Positions 13,201 through 21,683 of a stretch of 64,000 bases of DNA are shown here, in pieces (within the stretch, counting starts at the first letter, position 1; every line of letters begins with the position of its first letter). This DNA comes from Sandaracinus amylolyticus (GTDB lineage Bacteria > Myxococcota_A > Polyangia > Polyangiales > Sandaracinaceae). The position numbers and the translations under genes are program-made. The stretch lies in assembly GCF_021631985.1 (NCBI RefSeq), contig NZ_CP070225.1:2542001-2606000 (forward strand), written 5' to 3'. The notes under the pieces are model-generated. The model was not told where the DNA came from, did no database searches, and worked only from the letters and a program-made list of their open reading frames with translations.

Positions 13201-16200
13201 CGCGCAGGTGCGCGTCCCACTGCTCGCGCTCGGGCAGCTCGGTGCGACCGACGAGGATCAGCTTCGCGCGGCGAGACGACGCGAGGTGCTCCGCGAAGAG
13301 CAGGCCGAGCCCGCCGAGGCCGCCGGTGATCATCACCACCGCGCCGTCCTTCACGCGCCCGTGCAGCGTGCGCTCGATCGTCGGCAGCTTCTGCTGCTCG
13401 AGCGCCTCTTCGAAGCGCACCGCGCCGCGCAGCGCGACGACCGCGTTGCGCGCGGGCGCGAGCACCTCGGCCTCGAGCTTCTTCGCGAGGTCCTCGAGCT
13501 CCTCCTGCGCCGCCTTGCGGCCCGCGAAGGGATCGATGAGCGCGTTGAAGAGGTTGCCGCCGAAGAGCTTCGAGCTCGTCTCGGGCAGGCGCAGATCGAT
13601 CGCGCTGCACGTGACGCCCGGCATCTCGCGCGGGATGACCTTCACCGGCCCGAGCAGCGTCGACTTCTCGGGGTAGGGCAGGGCCTCGTGCTCCACTTGC
13701 GCGAGGCCGTTGCCGACCATCGTGATGTGGATCGGCGTCGCGAGCGCCTCTTCCTGCATCGCCTGCCCGAGGAAGAGCAGCGAGTAGAAGCCGCGCTCCT
13801 GGTTGCGATGGAAGAAGCTCGAGCCGGGACGGAACGACTCGTCCGCGGTGACCATCCACAGGTGCGCGATGCGCGACGGCGCGTGCCCGCTCTTGATCAG
13901 ATCCTGGAGCAGCGCGACGTAGCCCTCACGGCCGCGCTCGGGCGCGATCGCGTACTCGGTGTCGCTGCGACGCACGTACGCATCGCCTTCCCACACCGAG
14001 ATCACGTTGTGGCCGTGCGACGCGAGCCGCTCGCGCAGGCGCTTGCCGAGGCCCGCCGAGTCCATGAAGACCAGCCACGTCTGCGGCTTCGTCGACTCCG
14101 GCGGCTGCACCAGCGAGGGCCGCCACACCGGGCGCCAGCCCCACTCGCTCACGTCCTCGAGCTTCGGCAGGTCGCGCACGTCCTCCTCGAGGACCTGCAC
14201 CTTGCCGGGCTGGATGAAGAAGTACTGGCGCTGGAACGCGTAGGTCGGCAGCGGCACGCGCTTGCGCGTCTCGCCGGCCCAGAGGCGGTCCCAGTCGAAC
14301 GTCCCGCCCGCGGCCCACACGCGGCCGAGCTGCGTGAGGAAGTACGCCGCGTCGTCGACGACCTCGTCCTTGTGGCGCAGCGAGACGAGCGCGTGGGTCT
14401 GCGCGCCGCCCGACGGATGCTGCTTCGCGAGCGAGCTCAGGGTGCGGCCGGGGCCGACCTCGATGACGACGCGATCCTTCGTCTCGAACAGCGTGGCGAG
14501 GCACTTCGAGAAGTCGACCGAGCCCCGCAGATGCCCGACCCAGTACTCGGGATCGATCGCCTGCGCGTCGGTGATCCAGGTGCCGGTGCGATTCGAGAGG
14601 AACGGCGTCTTCGGCTTGCTCAGCTTGATCGACTTCAGGTACGCGCGGAACTCGCCGAGGATCGGCTCGAGCATGCGCGAGTGCGCTGCGACCGGGATCG
14701 CGAGGCGCTTGTGCTCGATCTCGCGCTCCGTGAGCTGCGCCTCGAGCGCCTCGATCGCGGGGAGCGGGCCCGACACGACGGTCACGTCGGGCACGTTGAT
14801 CACCGCGATGTCGACCGCGCCGCCGACGATCGGCTCGAGGTCCTCGCGGCGCAGCGCGACGCTCGTCATCGCGCCGCCGGGCACCTTCGCGAAGAGCTTG
14901 CCGCGCAGCGCGACGAGGCCGAGGCAGTCCTCGAAGCTCATCACGCCCGCGAGGCACGCCGCGGTGTTCTCGCCGAGCGAGTGACCGAGCAGCGCCGCGG
15001 GCTCGACGCCCCAGCTCTTCCACAGCTGCGCGAGCGCGTATTCGACGATGAAGATCGCCGGGAGCTGGTGCGGCATCGCCTCGAGCTCGGCGTTCGCGCC
15101 TTCGAGCTCGTCGGGCTTGCAGAAGAGCAGCGGGCGCAGGTCGATCCCGTGCTTGCTCTTCAGCAGGTCGAGCCCGCGATCGACGTGCTGCTTGAACACC
15201 GGCTCGGCGTCGTAGAGGTCCGCGCCCATGCGCGCGTACTGCGCGCCGCCGCCGGGCAGCAGGAACACGATGCTCGGCTTGTCCGCCTTCGTGTCGCCGA
15301 ACACGCGGCGCGGGTCGCTCTCGCGCAGCAGCTTCGCGGCCTCGGCGTGATCGCGCGCGACGACGACGCGACGCTTGTCGAACTCGCGACGCCCGACGTG
15401 CAGCGTCCACGCGATGTCGGCGAGCTTCGTCTGCGGGTTCGCTTCGAGGTACGCAGCGAGACGCTTCGCGTTGTCGTCGAGCGCCGCGTTGTTGCGCCCG
15501 CTCACCGTGAGGAGCTGCCACGGGCGCTTCGCGTCGCTCGACGCCTTCGGCTCCGGCGCTTCTTCGAGCACCGCGTGCGCGTTCGTGCCGCCGACGCCGA
15601 GCGAGTTGACCGCCGCGCGTCGCGGGTGATCGCCGCGCTTCCACTCGGTGAGCCGATCGTTCACGACGAACGGGCTCGTCGCGAAGTCGATCGTCGGGTT
15701 CGGCTTCTCGTAGTTGAGGCTCGGCGGCATCTGCCGGTGGTAGAGCGCGAGCGACGCCTTGATCAGGCTCGCGACACCGGCCGCGTTGTCGAGGTGCCCG
15801 ATGTTCGACTTCACCGAGCCGATGCGGCAGTAGCCGACGCGCTTGGTCTCCTTGCGGAACGCCTGCGTCAGCGCGGCGATCTCGATGGGGTCACCGAGAT
15901 ACGTGCCCGTGCCGTGGGTCTCGATGTAGTCGATGGTGTCGGGCGAGACGCCGCTCAGCCCGTACGCCTCGACCATGCAGCGCGCCTGACCGTCGACGCT
16001 CGGCGCGAGGTAGTTGACCTTCGTCGAGCCGTCGTTGTTGACCGCGGTGCCCTTGATGATCGCGTAGATGTGATCGCCATCGGCGAGCGCATCATCGAGG
16101 CGACGCAGCACCACGATGCCGGTGCCGCTGCCGAACACGGTGCCCTGCGCGCGGTGATCGAACGCGTGGCAGTGCCCGTCGGGGGAGAGCACCTCGCCCT

Positions 16201-16903
16201 CGTGATACAGGTAGCCGCGGCGATGCGGCATCTCGACGGTGACACCACCGGCGAGCGCCATGTCGACCTCGCGCGCGAGGAGCGACTGCACCGCGAGGTG
16301 CACCGCGGTGAGCGACGACGAGCACGCCGTCTGCACCGCCATGCTCGGCCCGTGCAGGTTCAGCAGATACGAAACGCGCGTCGGGAGGAAGTCCTTGTCG
16401 TTCCCGGTGTGGCGCAGCAGGAAGAGCCCCACGTCGCGCGTGAGCTCGGGGTTCGTGCAGAGGTTGAACGCGAAGTAGAAGCCGGGGCCGCACCCGCTCC
16501 ACACACCGACGGGACCGTCGAACTTCTCGGGCGGATGGCCCGCGTTCTCCATCGCCTCCCAGGCCGCCTCGAGGAACTGGCGGTGCTGGGGATCCATGAT
16601 CGCCGACTCCTTCGGGCTGAACCCGAAGAACTCGCCGTCGAACATCTCCATGTCGTCGAGCGGCGCGCCTGCGCGGACGTAGTTCTTCTTGCGCAGGTTC
16701 TCGGGCGACTCGCCCGCCGCGAGCAGCTCTTCGTCGGTGTAGCGACGGACCGACTCGACGCCGTTCTTCAGGTTCCGCCAGTACTCGTCGACGCTTCGCG
16801 CGCCGGGCACGCGCGTGGCCATGCCGACGATCGCGATCGCGTTGCCGTCGACCTCGCCCTCGTCGTCGACGTTCTGGTCCTCGATGGAAGTCTGGTCCGA
16901 CAT
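10223..16903 (-). CDS. Type I polyketide synthase, KS-AT-KR-DH-ACP-TE
   Basis: Single-module modular PKS of 2226 aa. It is started at the ATG at 16903 (MSDQTSIEDQ), after which the conserved KS begins (IAIVGMATRVPG, residue 22). The KS active residues are intact: Cys194 in TACSSS, His330 in ETHGTGT and His370 in NIGHLDNAAG. The AT has GHSLGE with Ser642; the specificity segment reads VAAHS, which I do not assign to a substrate. A KR follows (MITGGLGGLGLL near 1190, Tyr near 1353 in GQVDYVAANAF). Then comes a DH (LDEHRTAAGHALIPG near 1440; one residue longer between His and Pro than the usual HxxxGxxxxP). The carrier domain has DLGGHSL with Ser1835. The TE has GGFSGGG with Ser1992. The enzyme should run one elongation with ketoreduction and dehydration and release its own product. 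It diverges from the gene at 17241 and is followed by GT2. Confidence 0.96.
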   Translation of the reverse strand: MSDQTSIEDQNVDDEGEVDGNAIAIVGMATRVPGARSVDEYWRNLKNGVESVRRYTDEELLAAGESPENLRKKNYVRAGAPLDDMEMFDGEFFGFSPKESAIMDPQHRQFLEAAWEAMENAGHPPEKFDGPVGVWSGCGPGFYFAFNLCTNPELTRDVGLFLLRHTGNDKDFLPTRVSYLLNLHGPSMAVQTACSSSLTAVHLAVQSLLAREVDMALAGGVTVEMPHRRGYLYHEGEVLSPDGHCHAFDHRAQGTVFGSGTGIVVLRRLDDALADGDHIYAIIKGTAVNNDGSTKVNYLAPSVDGQARCMVEAYGLSGVSPDTIDYIETHGTGTYLGDPIEIAALTQAFRKETKRVGYCRIGSVKSNIGHLDNAAGVASLIKASLALYHRQMPPSLNYEKPNPTIDFATSPFVVNDRLTEWKRGDHPRRAAVNSLGVGGTNAHAVLEEAPEPKASSDAKRPWQLLTVSGRNNAALDDNAKRLAAYLEANPQTKLADIAWTLHVGRREFDKRRVVVARDHAEAAKLLRESDPRRVFGDTKADKPSIVFLLPGGGAQYARMGADLYDAEPVFKQHVDRGLDLLKSKHGIDLRPLLFCKPDELEGANAELEAMPHQLPAIFIVEYALAQLWKSWGVEPAALLGHSLGENTAACLAGVMSFEDCLGLVALRGKLFAKVPGGAMTSVALRREDLEPIVGGAVDIAVINVPDVTVVSGPLPAIEALEAQLTEREIEHKRLAIPVAAHSRMLEPILGEFRAYLKSIKLSKPKTPFLSNRTGTWITDAQAIDPEYWVGHLRGSVDFSKCLATLFETKDRVVIEVGPGRTLSSLAKQHPSGGAQTHALVSLRHKDEVVDDAAYFLTQLGRVWAAGGTFDWDRLWAGETRKRVPLPTYAFQRQYFFIQPGKVQVLEEDVRDLPKLEDVSEWGWRPVWRPSLVQPPESTKPQTWLVFMDSAGLGKRLRERLASHGHNVISVWEGDAYVRRSDTEYAIAPERGREGYVALLQDLIKSGHAPSRIAHLWMVTADESFRPGSSFFHRNQERGFYSLLFLGQAMQEEALATPIHITMVGNGLAQVEHEALPYPEKSTLLGPVKVIPREMPGVTCSAIDLRLPETSSKLFGGNLFNALIDPFAGRKAAQEELEDLAKKLEAEVLAPARNAVVALRGAVRFEEALEQQKLPTIERTLHGRVKDGAVVMITGGLGGLGLLFAEHLASSRRAKLILVGRTELPEREQWDAHLRAFGPDDKTSQRIQKVRALERIGAEVMVAAADVTIESEMRDVVRRAEQKFGRIDGVLHTAGVVRDALISQKTQGECEDVFTPKIHGTLVLDRVLSGKPLDFFVLFSSTSSLIGAAGQVDYVAANAFLNAFAQSRRERGLPATAIAWGIWNDVGMAHEAMTSKSRGSSIEIVGEAGQPMLDAVAREGGAGRRETLIARWHHATCWFLDEHRTAAGHALIPGTGYLELAREALAALGAAPTGGTSAFEIQDLFFIRPLAVGEDEAKEVRVRLEPTQAGYAMEVRSRIELDGKVGWELHAQASLSLAKLGEPRKVPVESIEARCDLRRQADIAGIKTPQEQFLRFGPRWRVLHEVRWGRGEAIADLALDPRFEGEVSEYGLHPALLDLATGYAMDLIPGYDAKTLWVPLSYESVKVHAPLTSRIRSWVRYTGEAKPGVDLASFDVVLCDPAGNTLVEVKGFSIKRTAGTGEFALAARPSPSEVELEKGADRELSPAEQQLARNLERGILPHEGADAFERVMEGLSQPRVVVSSMNLEKLVKQADLAATETKAESGGTKFARPNLDNEYVEARDDIERTLVGYFQDLLGVEMVGVRDSFFDLGGHSLIAVRLFAKIKKTFSVDFPISVLFEAPSIERISDRIRERVAPSTPEASTTTPGGVAAPREEKPKTRYTHLVAMHPGGRDEDKTKTPFFIVAGMFGNVLNLRHLAHLIGTDRRFYGLQALGLYGDSKPHETFEEMAHAYLTEMRTVQPHGPYMIGGFSGGGITAYEMAHQLRKAGEEVSLLLLLDTPLPLRAPLSAKDRAAIKLVELKQKGPAYVAEWAQRRLEWEASKLRKRFEEPEGDTRSDEFRSELIGQAFRDALPRYVMRQYTGKVTLFRPAPQPQWVLGEGVLIDKDRHYILADNGWTPWVSQLEIHEVPGDHDSMVLEPNVRVLARRLRKCIEAVERTPRLTSGRANGETHRDDASGTRPSPARIAMREALEETSIADAAAGAEE

Positions 16904-17240
16904 CGTCTCGGTCTCGTCCGTCAATCGCGAAACTGTTTGCAGGCTCGCGGACTGAACGCCGCGAACGCGCGAGGCCCCCGCCTCAGGCGGCGAGCGCCAA
17001 GGTGCCCCGCCCCGCTGCGTTTCGCAATCGGTCGAATGAGTGCGCCTGCACTGTGAGTGCAGCACGCGCGGACACGGTTCCCCCGACCCTCCGATCACCT
17101 CTTGCCGAATCGCGCGACTCCCCGCGCGCACCGCCCGCACACGAGGATTCATCGACACCCCGTGACGGGCTCGCAACGTCGACGAATCGCGCTTGCTCGC
17201 GTCGGATGGGGCTGGCTTGCGGTCCACGCGAGGGGAACGT
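16904..17240. promoter_or_regulatory. Divergent intergenic region with inverted repeat
   Basis: This 337-bp gap separates the minus-strand PKS gene from the plus-strand Fe-S gene and must contain both promoters. The one clear symmetric element is CTGCACT-GTG-AGTGCAG at 17046-17062, a perfect 7-bp inverted repeat with a 3-base spacer. Its size and placement suit a dimeric repressor or activator. No convincing -35/-10 pair was identified. An A/T-enriched stretch around 17100-17160 is the likeliest promoter zone. Confidence 0.4.
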
Positions 17241-17711
17241 ATGCGATGGGCTCGAATGGTGGGGCTGCGAGTGAACGGCGAGGACCTCGAGGTCGACGCG
17301 CCGGACGACATGCCGCTCCTCTGGGTGCTGCGCGACGTGCTGGCGCTGACCGGCACGAAGTACGGCTGCGGCATCGCGCAGTGCGGCGCGTGCACGGTGC
17401 ACCTCGACGGTGAGCCCGTGCGCTCGTGCGCGACGCCGATCTCCGCGGTCGCGGGGCGCGCTGTGACGACGATCGAAGGGCTCTCTCGCGATCGATCGCA
17501 TCCGGTGCAACGCGCGTGGATCGCCGAGGACGTGCCGCAGTGCGGGTACTGCCAGTCGGGCCAGATCATGGGCGCGGCTGCGCTCCTCTCGCGTCATCCG
17601 CAGCCCGACGACGCCGCGATCGACGAGGCCATGCGCGGGCACCTCTGCCGCTGCGGGACGTACGCGCGCATCCGTCGTGCGATCAAGCGCGCGGCGGGGG
17701 AGGGCGCGTGA
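17241..17711 (+). CDS. Molybdenum-hydroxylase [2Fe-2S] small subunit
   Basis: 156-aa electron-transfer subunit of the xanthine dehydrogenase / isoquinoline oxidoreductase (IorA, CoxS) family. The N-terminal plant-type ferredoxin cluster is [15 protein letters not shown] with a later Cys (VRSCATP). The C-terminal helical cluster is [10 protein letters not shown] ... [10 protein letters not shown]. The ATG at 17241 is chosen because AGGGGA lies five bases upstream. Normally the gene is followed by the large molybdopterin-binding subunit. Here it is followed, with a GTGA overlap, by a MocA-like enzyme and no large subunit is present in the window, so the catalytic partner must be encoded elsewhere. 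Confidence 0.93.
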   Translation: MRWARMVGLRVNGEDLEVDAPDDMPLLWVLRDVLALTGTKYGCGIAQCGACTVHLDGEPVRSCATPISAVAGRAVTTIEGLSRDRSHPVQRAWIAEDVPQCGYCQSGQIMGAAALLSRHPQPDDAAIDEAMRGHLCRCGTYARIRRAIKRAAGEGA

Positions 17712-18268
17712 GCGAGGTCGCGGGCATCGTGCTCGCCGCAGGGCGGAGCGTGCGCGCGGGGCGCATCAAGGCGCTCGCCACGCTCGAGGGCGAGACGTGG
17801 ATCGCGCGTGCCGTGCGCGCGCAGCGCGAGTCGGGCATCGAGCGCGTCGTGGTCGTGCTCGGCGAGCCGCACGCCGCGCCCATCGCACGTGCGCTGCCCG
17901 AGGGCGCGCGATGGGTGCGCAATCCCACGCCCGAGCGCGGCATGCTCTCGTCGCTGCAGGTCGCGCTCGCGACGCTCGATGCCGAGCGCGTCGTCGTCTC
18001 GCTGATCGATCATCCGCGCGTGCGCGCGTCGACGGTGCGCGCGCTGATCGCCGCCCTCGATGCGGGCGCGCTGGTCGCGCGGCCTCGCTTCGCGGGTCGT
18101 CGCGGCCATCCCTACGCGGTCGCCGGTGCCGCGATTCGCGCCCTGCGCGAGGCCCCACTCGATCGCAGCGCGCGCGACGTGTTACTCGGGATGGTCCCCG
18201 CGCTCGACGTCGAGGTCGACGACCCCGGCGTGCTCGACGACCTGGATTCACGGAGCTCCGTCGGATGA
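17708..18268 (+). CDS. MocA/MobA-like nucleotidyltransferase
   Basis: 186 aa from a GTG that overlaps the previous stop by four bases. The start [20 protein letters not shown] is the nucleotide-binding loop of the NTP-transferase family that includes MocA, which cytidylylates molybdopterin for xanthine-dehydrogenase-type enzymes. Further family signs are [19 protein letters not shown] (in place of the usual DQP or DMP) and GRRGHPYAV. The neighbour with a 2Fe-2S hydroxylase subunit supports a role in molybdenum cofactor maturation. A generic NTP transferase cannot be excluded. Its end overlaps the GT4 start as ATGA. Confidence 0.82.
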   Translation: MSEVAGIVLAAGRSVRAGRIKALATLEGETWIARAVRAQRESGIERVVVVLGEPHAAPIARALPEGARWVRNPTPERGMLSSLQVALATLDAERVVVSLIDHPRVRASTVRALIAALDAGALVARPRFAGRRGHPYAVAGAAIRALREAPLDRSARDVLLGMVPALDVEVDDPGVLDDLDSRSSVG

Positions 18269-19536
18269 AGATCGCCTATCTCATCAACCAGTACCCCGCG
18301 ATCAGCCACACCTTCGTGCGCCGCGAGATCCAGGCGCTCGAGCAGCTCGGCGTCGAGGTCGTGCGGTTCAGCGTCCGGCGCCACCCCGCGGGCCTGAAGG
18401 ATCCCGAGGACCAGAAGGAGCTCGAGAAGACCCACGTGCTGCTCGAGCACGGTGCGCGCGGCCTCGCAGAGGCGCTCGCGCGCTGGTCGCTCACCCGCCC
18501 GGCGCAGCTCGCGAAGGCGGCGAAGCGCGCCACCGAGCTCGGCCTGAACAGCGATCGCGGCGTGCTCTATCACGGCGCGTATCTCGCCGAGGCGTGCGTG
18601 CTCGTCGAGCAGCTCGAGAAGCACGGCGTGCAGCACGTGCACGCACACTTCGGCACGAACTCCGCGACCGTGGCGATGCTCGCGCACGAGCTCGGCGGCC
18701 CTCCGTTCTCGTTCACCGTCCACGGCCCCGAGGAGTTCGACAAGCCCGAGACCATCAAGCTCGGCGAGAAGATCCGCGCGTCGCGCTTCGTCGCCGCGAT
18801 CTCGAGCTTCGGTCGGAGCCAGCTGTGGCGTCGCGTTCCGTCGACCGAGTGGAGCAAGGTGCACGTCGTGCGCTGCGGGCTCGACGCGAGCTTCCTCGCG
18901 AAGGAGCCGACGCCGGTGCCCGACGTGCCGCGCGTGGTGTGCGTCGGTCGACTGCACGAGCAGAAGGGCCAGGCGCTCTTGGTCGAAGCGGTCGCGCGCG
19001 TCGCGAAGTCGGGCACGCCGATCGAGCTCGTGCTGGTCGGCGGTGGCGAGCTCGAGGAGGAGATCAAGGCCGCGGTCGCGCGCCACGGCATCGAGAAGAA
19101 CGTGCGCTTCACCGGCTGGGCGAGCGGCGACGTGGTGCGCCGCGAGGTCGAGGGGGGTCGCGCGATGGTGCTGCCGAGCTTCGCCGAGGGCCTGCCGGTG
19201 GTGATCATGGAGGCGCTCGCGCTCGGGCGTCCGGTGATCAGCACGTACGTCGCGGGCATCCCCGAGCTGGTCGCGCCGGGCGAGTGCGGATGGCTGTGCG
19301 CCGCGGGCAGCGTCGAGCAGCTCGAGACCGCGCTGCGCGAGTGCCTCGCGGCGCCGATCACGAAGCTGAACGCGATGGGCCACGAGGGGCGCCGTCGCGT
19401 GCTCGCGATGCACGACATCCGCGTCAGCGCGCAGCGACTCAAGACGCTGATCGAAGGTGGCTCGCTCGAGGACGACGGAGTCGCGCGCGAAGAGGGCTCG
19501 GGCGAGCGCGTCGTGCCCGCGAACGTCGTGGGCTAG
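18265..19536 (+). CDS. Family 4 glycosyltransferase
   Basis: Retaining GT-B glycosyltransferase, 423 aa. The N-terminal domain opens [20 protein letters not shown], typical of colanic-acid-type (WcaL/AmsK-like) enzymes, with HVHAHFGTNSATVA near residue 130. The C-terminal domain has VGRLHEQKGQ, and the donor-binding E(x7)E region is LPSFAEGLPVVIMEALALGRP followed by IPELV. It starts inside the stop of the MocA-like gene (ATGA), so translation is coupled although the functions differ. It probably adds a sugar to the polysaccharide or lipid-linked glycan made by this locus. Confidence 0.93.
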   Translation: MKIAYLINQYPAISHTFVRREIQALEQLGVEVVRFSVRRHPAGLKDPEDQKELEKTHVLLEHGARGLAEALARWSLTRPAQLAKAAKRATELGLNSDRGVLYHGAYLAEACVLVEQLEKHGVQHVHAHFGTNSATVAMLAHELGGPPFSFTVHGPEEFDKPETIKLGEKIRASRFVAAISSFGRSQLWRRVPSTEWSKVHVVRCGLDASFLAKEPTPVPDVPRVVCVGRLHEQKGQALLVEAVARVAKSGTPIELVLVGGGELEEEIKAAVARHGIEKNVRFTGWASGDVVRREVEGGRAMVLPSFAEGLPVVIMEALALGRPVISTYVAGIPELVAPGECGWLCAAGSVEQLETALRECLAAPITKLNAMGHEGRRRVLAMHDIRVSAQRLKTLIEGGSLEDDGVAREEGSGERVVPANVVG

Positions 19537-19643
19537 ACGTCGTCGCGCACGAGCCGCTTGCCGTAGCTCACCACACGATCGTCGGTGAACCCGAGGCGCT
19601 CGTAGAACGCGATCGCCTCGAGGTTGTCGTGGCGGATCTCCAT
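19533..19643 (-). pseudogene. GNAT acetyltransferase C-terminal remnant
   Basis: A 36-residue reading frame from the ATG at 19643 (MEIRHDNLEAIAFYERLGFT) to a TAG overlapping the GT4 stop. The sequence matches the last third of a GNAT acetyltransferase: the 'N-x-x-A-I-x-F-Y-E-x-L-G-F' helix and the closing strand ending YGKRL. The acetyl-CoA loop and everything before it are missing, and the MFS gene ends only three bases upstream. It is therefore either the scar of a deletion that fused the MFS gene to the end of a GNAT gene, or a very small coupled ORF. No signs of function. Confidence 0.6.
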
Positions 19644-19646
19644 CGC

Positions 19647-20813
19647 TCACCCCTCTCGCGCGCTCGCCGCACGCACGATCGCGGGGCCCGCCGCGATCGC
19701 CACGACCGCGCCGATGCCCGCGACGACTGCTGCGACCAGGTACGCGTCGCCGTGCATCCGCTCGTAGAGCGCGCCCGCTGCCGGCGTCGCGAGGCCGTAC
19801 ACGAGCCCGAGGATCGCCGTGTACATCCCTTGGCCGGTGCCGAGCTTCGTGATCGGCAGCGCGCGCCGCACGAAGTCCATCGCGCCGAGGTGCGTCGCGC
19901 CGAACGAGAGCGCGTGCAGCAGCTGCGCGACGGCGATCCACGCCACGTCGCTCGCGTGCGCGAGCAGGACCCAGCGCAGCGCGGCGGCGAGCGCTCCTGC
20001 GATCCACATGGGCGCGGGCCCCACCCGCGCGACGATGGGCGGAGCGAGCGCGAAGAGCACGATCTCCGCGACCACACCCTCCGCCCACAGCGCCCCGATC
20101 GTCGTCTCGTCGAGCCCGAGCGCGCTCCAGCGCAGGCTCCCGAACCCGTAGTACACCGCGTGCGTCGCCTGGATCGCGCCCGCGAGCACCATGCCCGCGA
20201 CGAGCGCGCCCCACGCGACCGCGCGCGGCTTCGCAGGCTCGCCCTCGTCGCTCGCGACCGGCACGCGCGCGTCCGCGCGCTTCGGCATCTGCTGCGACGC
20301 GACGAGGCACGCGAGCGTCCCGCCCGCCATGAGCCAGGGCACGACCTCGACGCCGACGCCCTCCACGAGCCACCCTGCGCCGGCGGACGCCACGATGAAC
20401 GCGAGCGAGCCCCAGAGCCGCACCCGCCCGTAGCGGGCGTTCCCGGCCGCTGCGTGCGCCTGCGTGATGCTCTCCGCGAGCGGCAGCAACGCCGCGTGCG
20501 CGCCGAACGTGATCACCCCGAGCACCGCGAGCGCCGGCACGCCCCACGCGAACGAGAACGCGACGAACCCCAGCGTCGCGATCACCGCGAGCACCGCCAT
20601 CGGAGGCCTCGCCGCGCCCACCCGATCCGAGATGCGCCCGGCCAGCGGCGAGCTCGCGATCGACACCCAGTATCCGAGCCCGATCAGCACGCCGATCCCG
20701 TCCGCGGGCACGTCGCGCGACGCGAGCCAGAGCGCCCAGAACGGGAGGTGGATCCCCGTGCAGGTGAAGTGCGCGACGTAGTACGCCGAGAGGCGCGCAG
20801 GGACGTGGCGCAT
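19647..20813 (-). CDS. MFS transporter, phenylpropionate-permease-like
   Basis: 388-aa integral membrane protein with about twelve hydrophobic helices and no signal peptide. The N-terminal pattern LSAYYVAHFTCTGIHLPFWALWL and the loop GRISDRVGAARPP are typical of the HcaT/MFS_1-like branch, which includes sugar and aromatic acid permeases. The segment YGRVRLWGSLAFIVAS after helix 4 is another mark of this branch. The substrate cannot be told from sequence. It diverges from the hypothetical gene at 20929 and is followed at three bases by a GNAT remnant. Confidence 0.88.
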   Translation of the reverse strand: MRHVPARLSAYYVAHFTCTGIHLPFWALWLASRDVPADGIGVLIGLGYWVSIASSPLAGRISDRVGAARPPMAVLAVIATLGFVAFSFAWGVPALAVLGVITFGAHAALLPLAESITQAHAAAGNARYGRVRLWGSLAFIVASAGAGWLVEGVGVEVVPWLMAGGTLACLVASQQMPKRADARVPVASDEGEPAKPRAVAWGALVAGMVLAGAIQATHAVYYGFGSLRWSALGLDETTIGALWAEGVVAEIVLFALAPPIVARVGPAPMWIAGALAAALRWVLLAHASDVAWIAVAQLLHALSFGATHLGAMDFVRRALPITKLGTGQGMYTAILGLVYGLATPAAGALYERMHGDAYLVAAVVAGIGAVVAIAAGPAIVRAASAREG

Positions 20814-20928
20814 GGGGCGCGAAGGGGTAGCACGCGCCGCCTCGAGGCGACGATCTGCGCGAACGCACGCGGATCGCCGGGGGCGACCGCCAGAGCGCAG
20901 GCGTAGGAGTCACGCGCGGAGGTGCTCG

Positions 20929-21582
20929 ATGCTCTGGTGGATCCTCGGTGCCGTGGTGGTGATCGTCGCGCTCGTCGGTGGGCTCCTCGTCGCGGCGGAC
21001 GCGAGCGCGAAGCGCGCCGCGCGCGAGGCCGAGCTCGCGAAGGGCAACGCGCTCGGCACGTGGACGGTGTTCTACGACGTGCCGGGGCGTCGCATCGGGC
21101 TCTCGGGGACGTTCGGCGAGCGCGACCTGCTGCGCTATCTGCTCCTGCGCGCCCACGATCTCTTCGAGTACAACCAGGGCCTCGAGAACGAGCGACGCGC
21201 GCTCGCCGACGCTCTCCGCGCTGCGTCGCGCGGCAACCCGGGCGAGCCGTGGACGCTGCTGTTCCCGGTGCCCGAGAGCGAGTGCTTCCACGCGCACGAG
21301 CGCCCCGACGCGAAGCTGTTCAAGTACTTCGACGGAACGCTCTTCGAGCACGCGATCACGCAGCCCCGCTTCCTCGGCGGCGACTCGATCGCGAAGCAGA
21401 AGGGCCTGGTCGGCGAGTGCGTGGCGATCGCCGCGCACCTCAGCGGGGACCCCGCGCGCTCCGCGCAGGTCGCGCGCGCCATCGATCGCCTCGTGCAGCG
21501 CGAGCTCGCCGAAGGCACGTCGTCGCCGGGCGCGAAGTTCTGGGACCGCCCCAACGACGCCCTCCGCCAAGCGGGCGCGTGA
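20929..21582 (+). CDS. Membrane-anchored hypothetical protein
   Basis: 217 aa with one N-terminal transmembrane segment (residues 2-24, LWWILGAVVVIVALVGGLLV) followed by a soluble, charged part; no family recognised. The soluble part has a Trp/Phe-containing beginning (GTWTVFYDVPGRRIGLSGTF) and a His/Cys motif ECFHAHERPD near residue 120. It is probably anchored in the inner membrane with the soluble domain on one side. The start is well supported: GGAGG lies six bases before the ATG at 20929. It is convergent with the deacetylase gene and has its own promoter region opposite the MFS gene. Confidence 0.8.
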   Translation: MLWWILGAVVVIVALVGGLLVAADASAKRAAREAELAKGNALGTWTVFYDVPGRRIGLSGTFGERDLLRYLLLRAHDLFEYNQGLENERRALADALRAASRGNPGEPWTLLFPVPESECFHAHERPDAKLFKYFDGTLFEHAITQPRFLGGDSIAKQKGLVGECVAIAAHLSGDPARSAQVARAIDRLVQRELAEGTSSPGAKFWDRPNDALRQAGA

Positions 21583-21683
21583 TCACCGTTCATCGCGCGA
21601 CGCGCATCGCGGGCTCGAGATCACCTGAGCGGCAGGACGCAATCGCCCCGTGCCCCACACCGAAGCCTCGCCCCGCGCGGAGA

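Noticed and set aside
10205-17056. A plus-strand open frame of over 2,000 codons opposite the PKS gene
   Set aside because: It is the mirror of the PKS in a GC-rich genome; its translation is Arg/Ala/Leu/Asp-rich, contains no domain and has no ribosome site.
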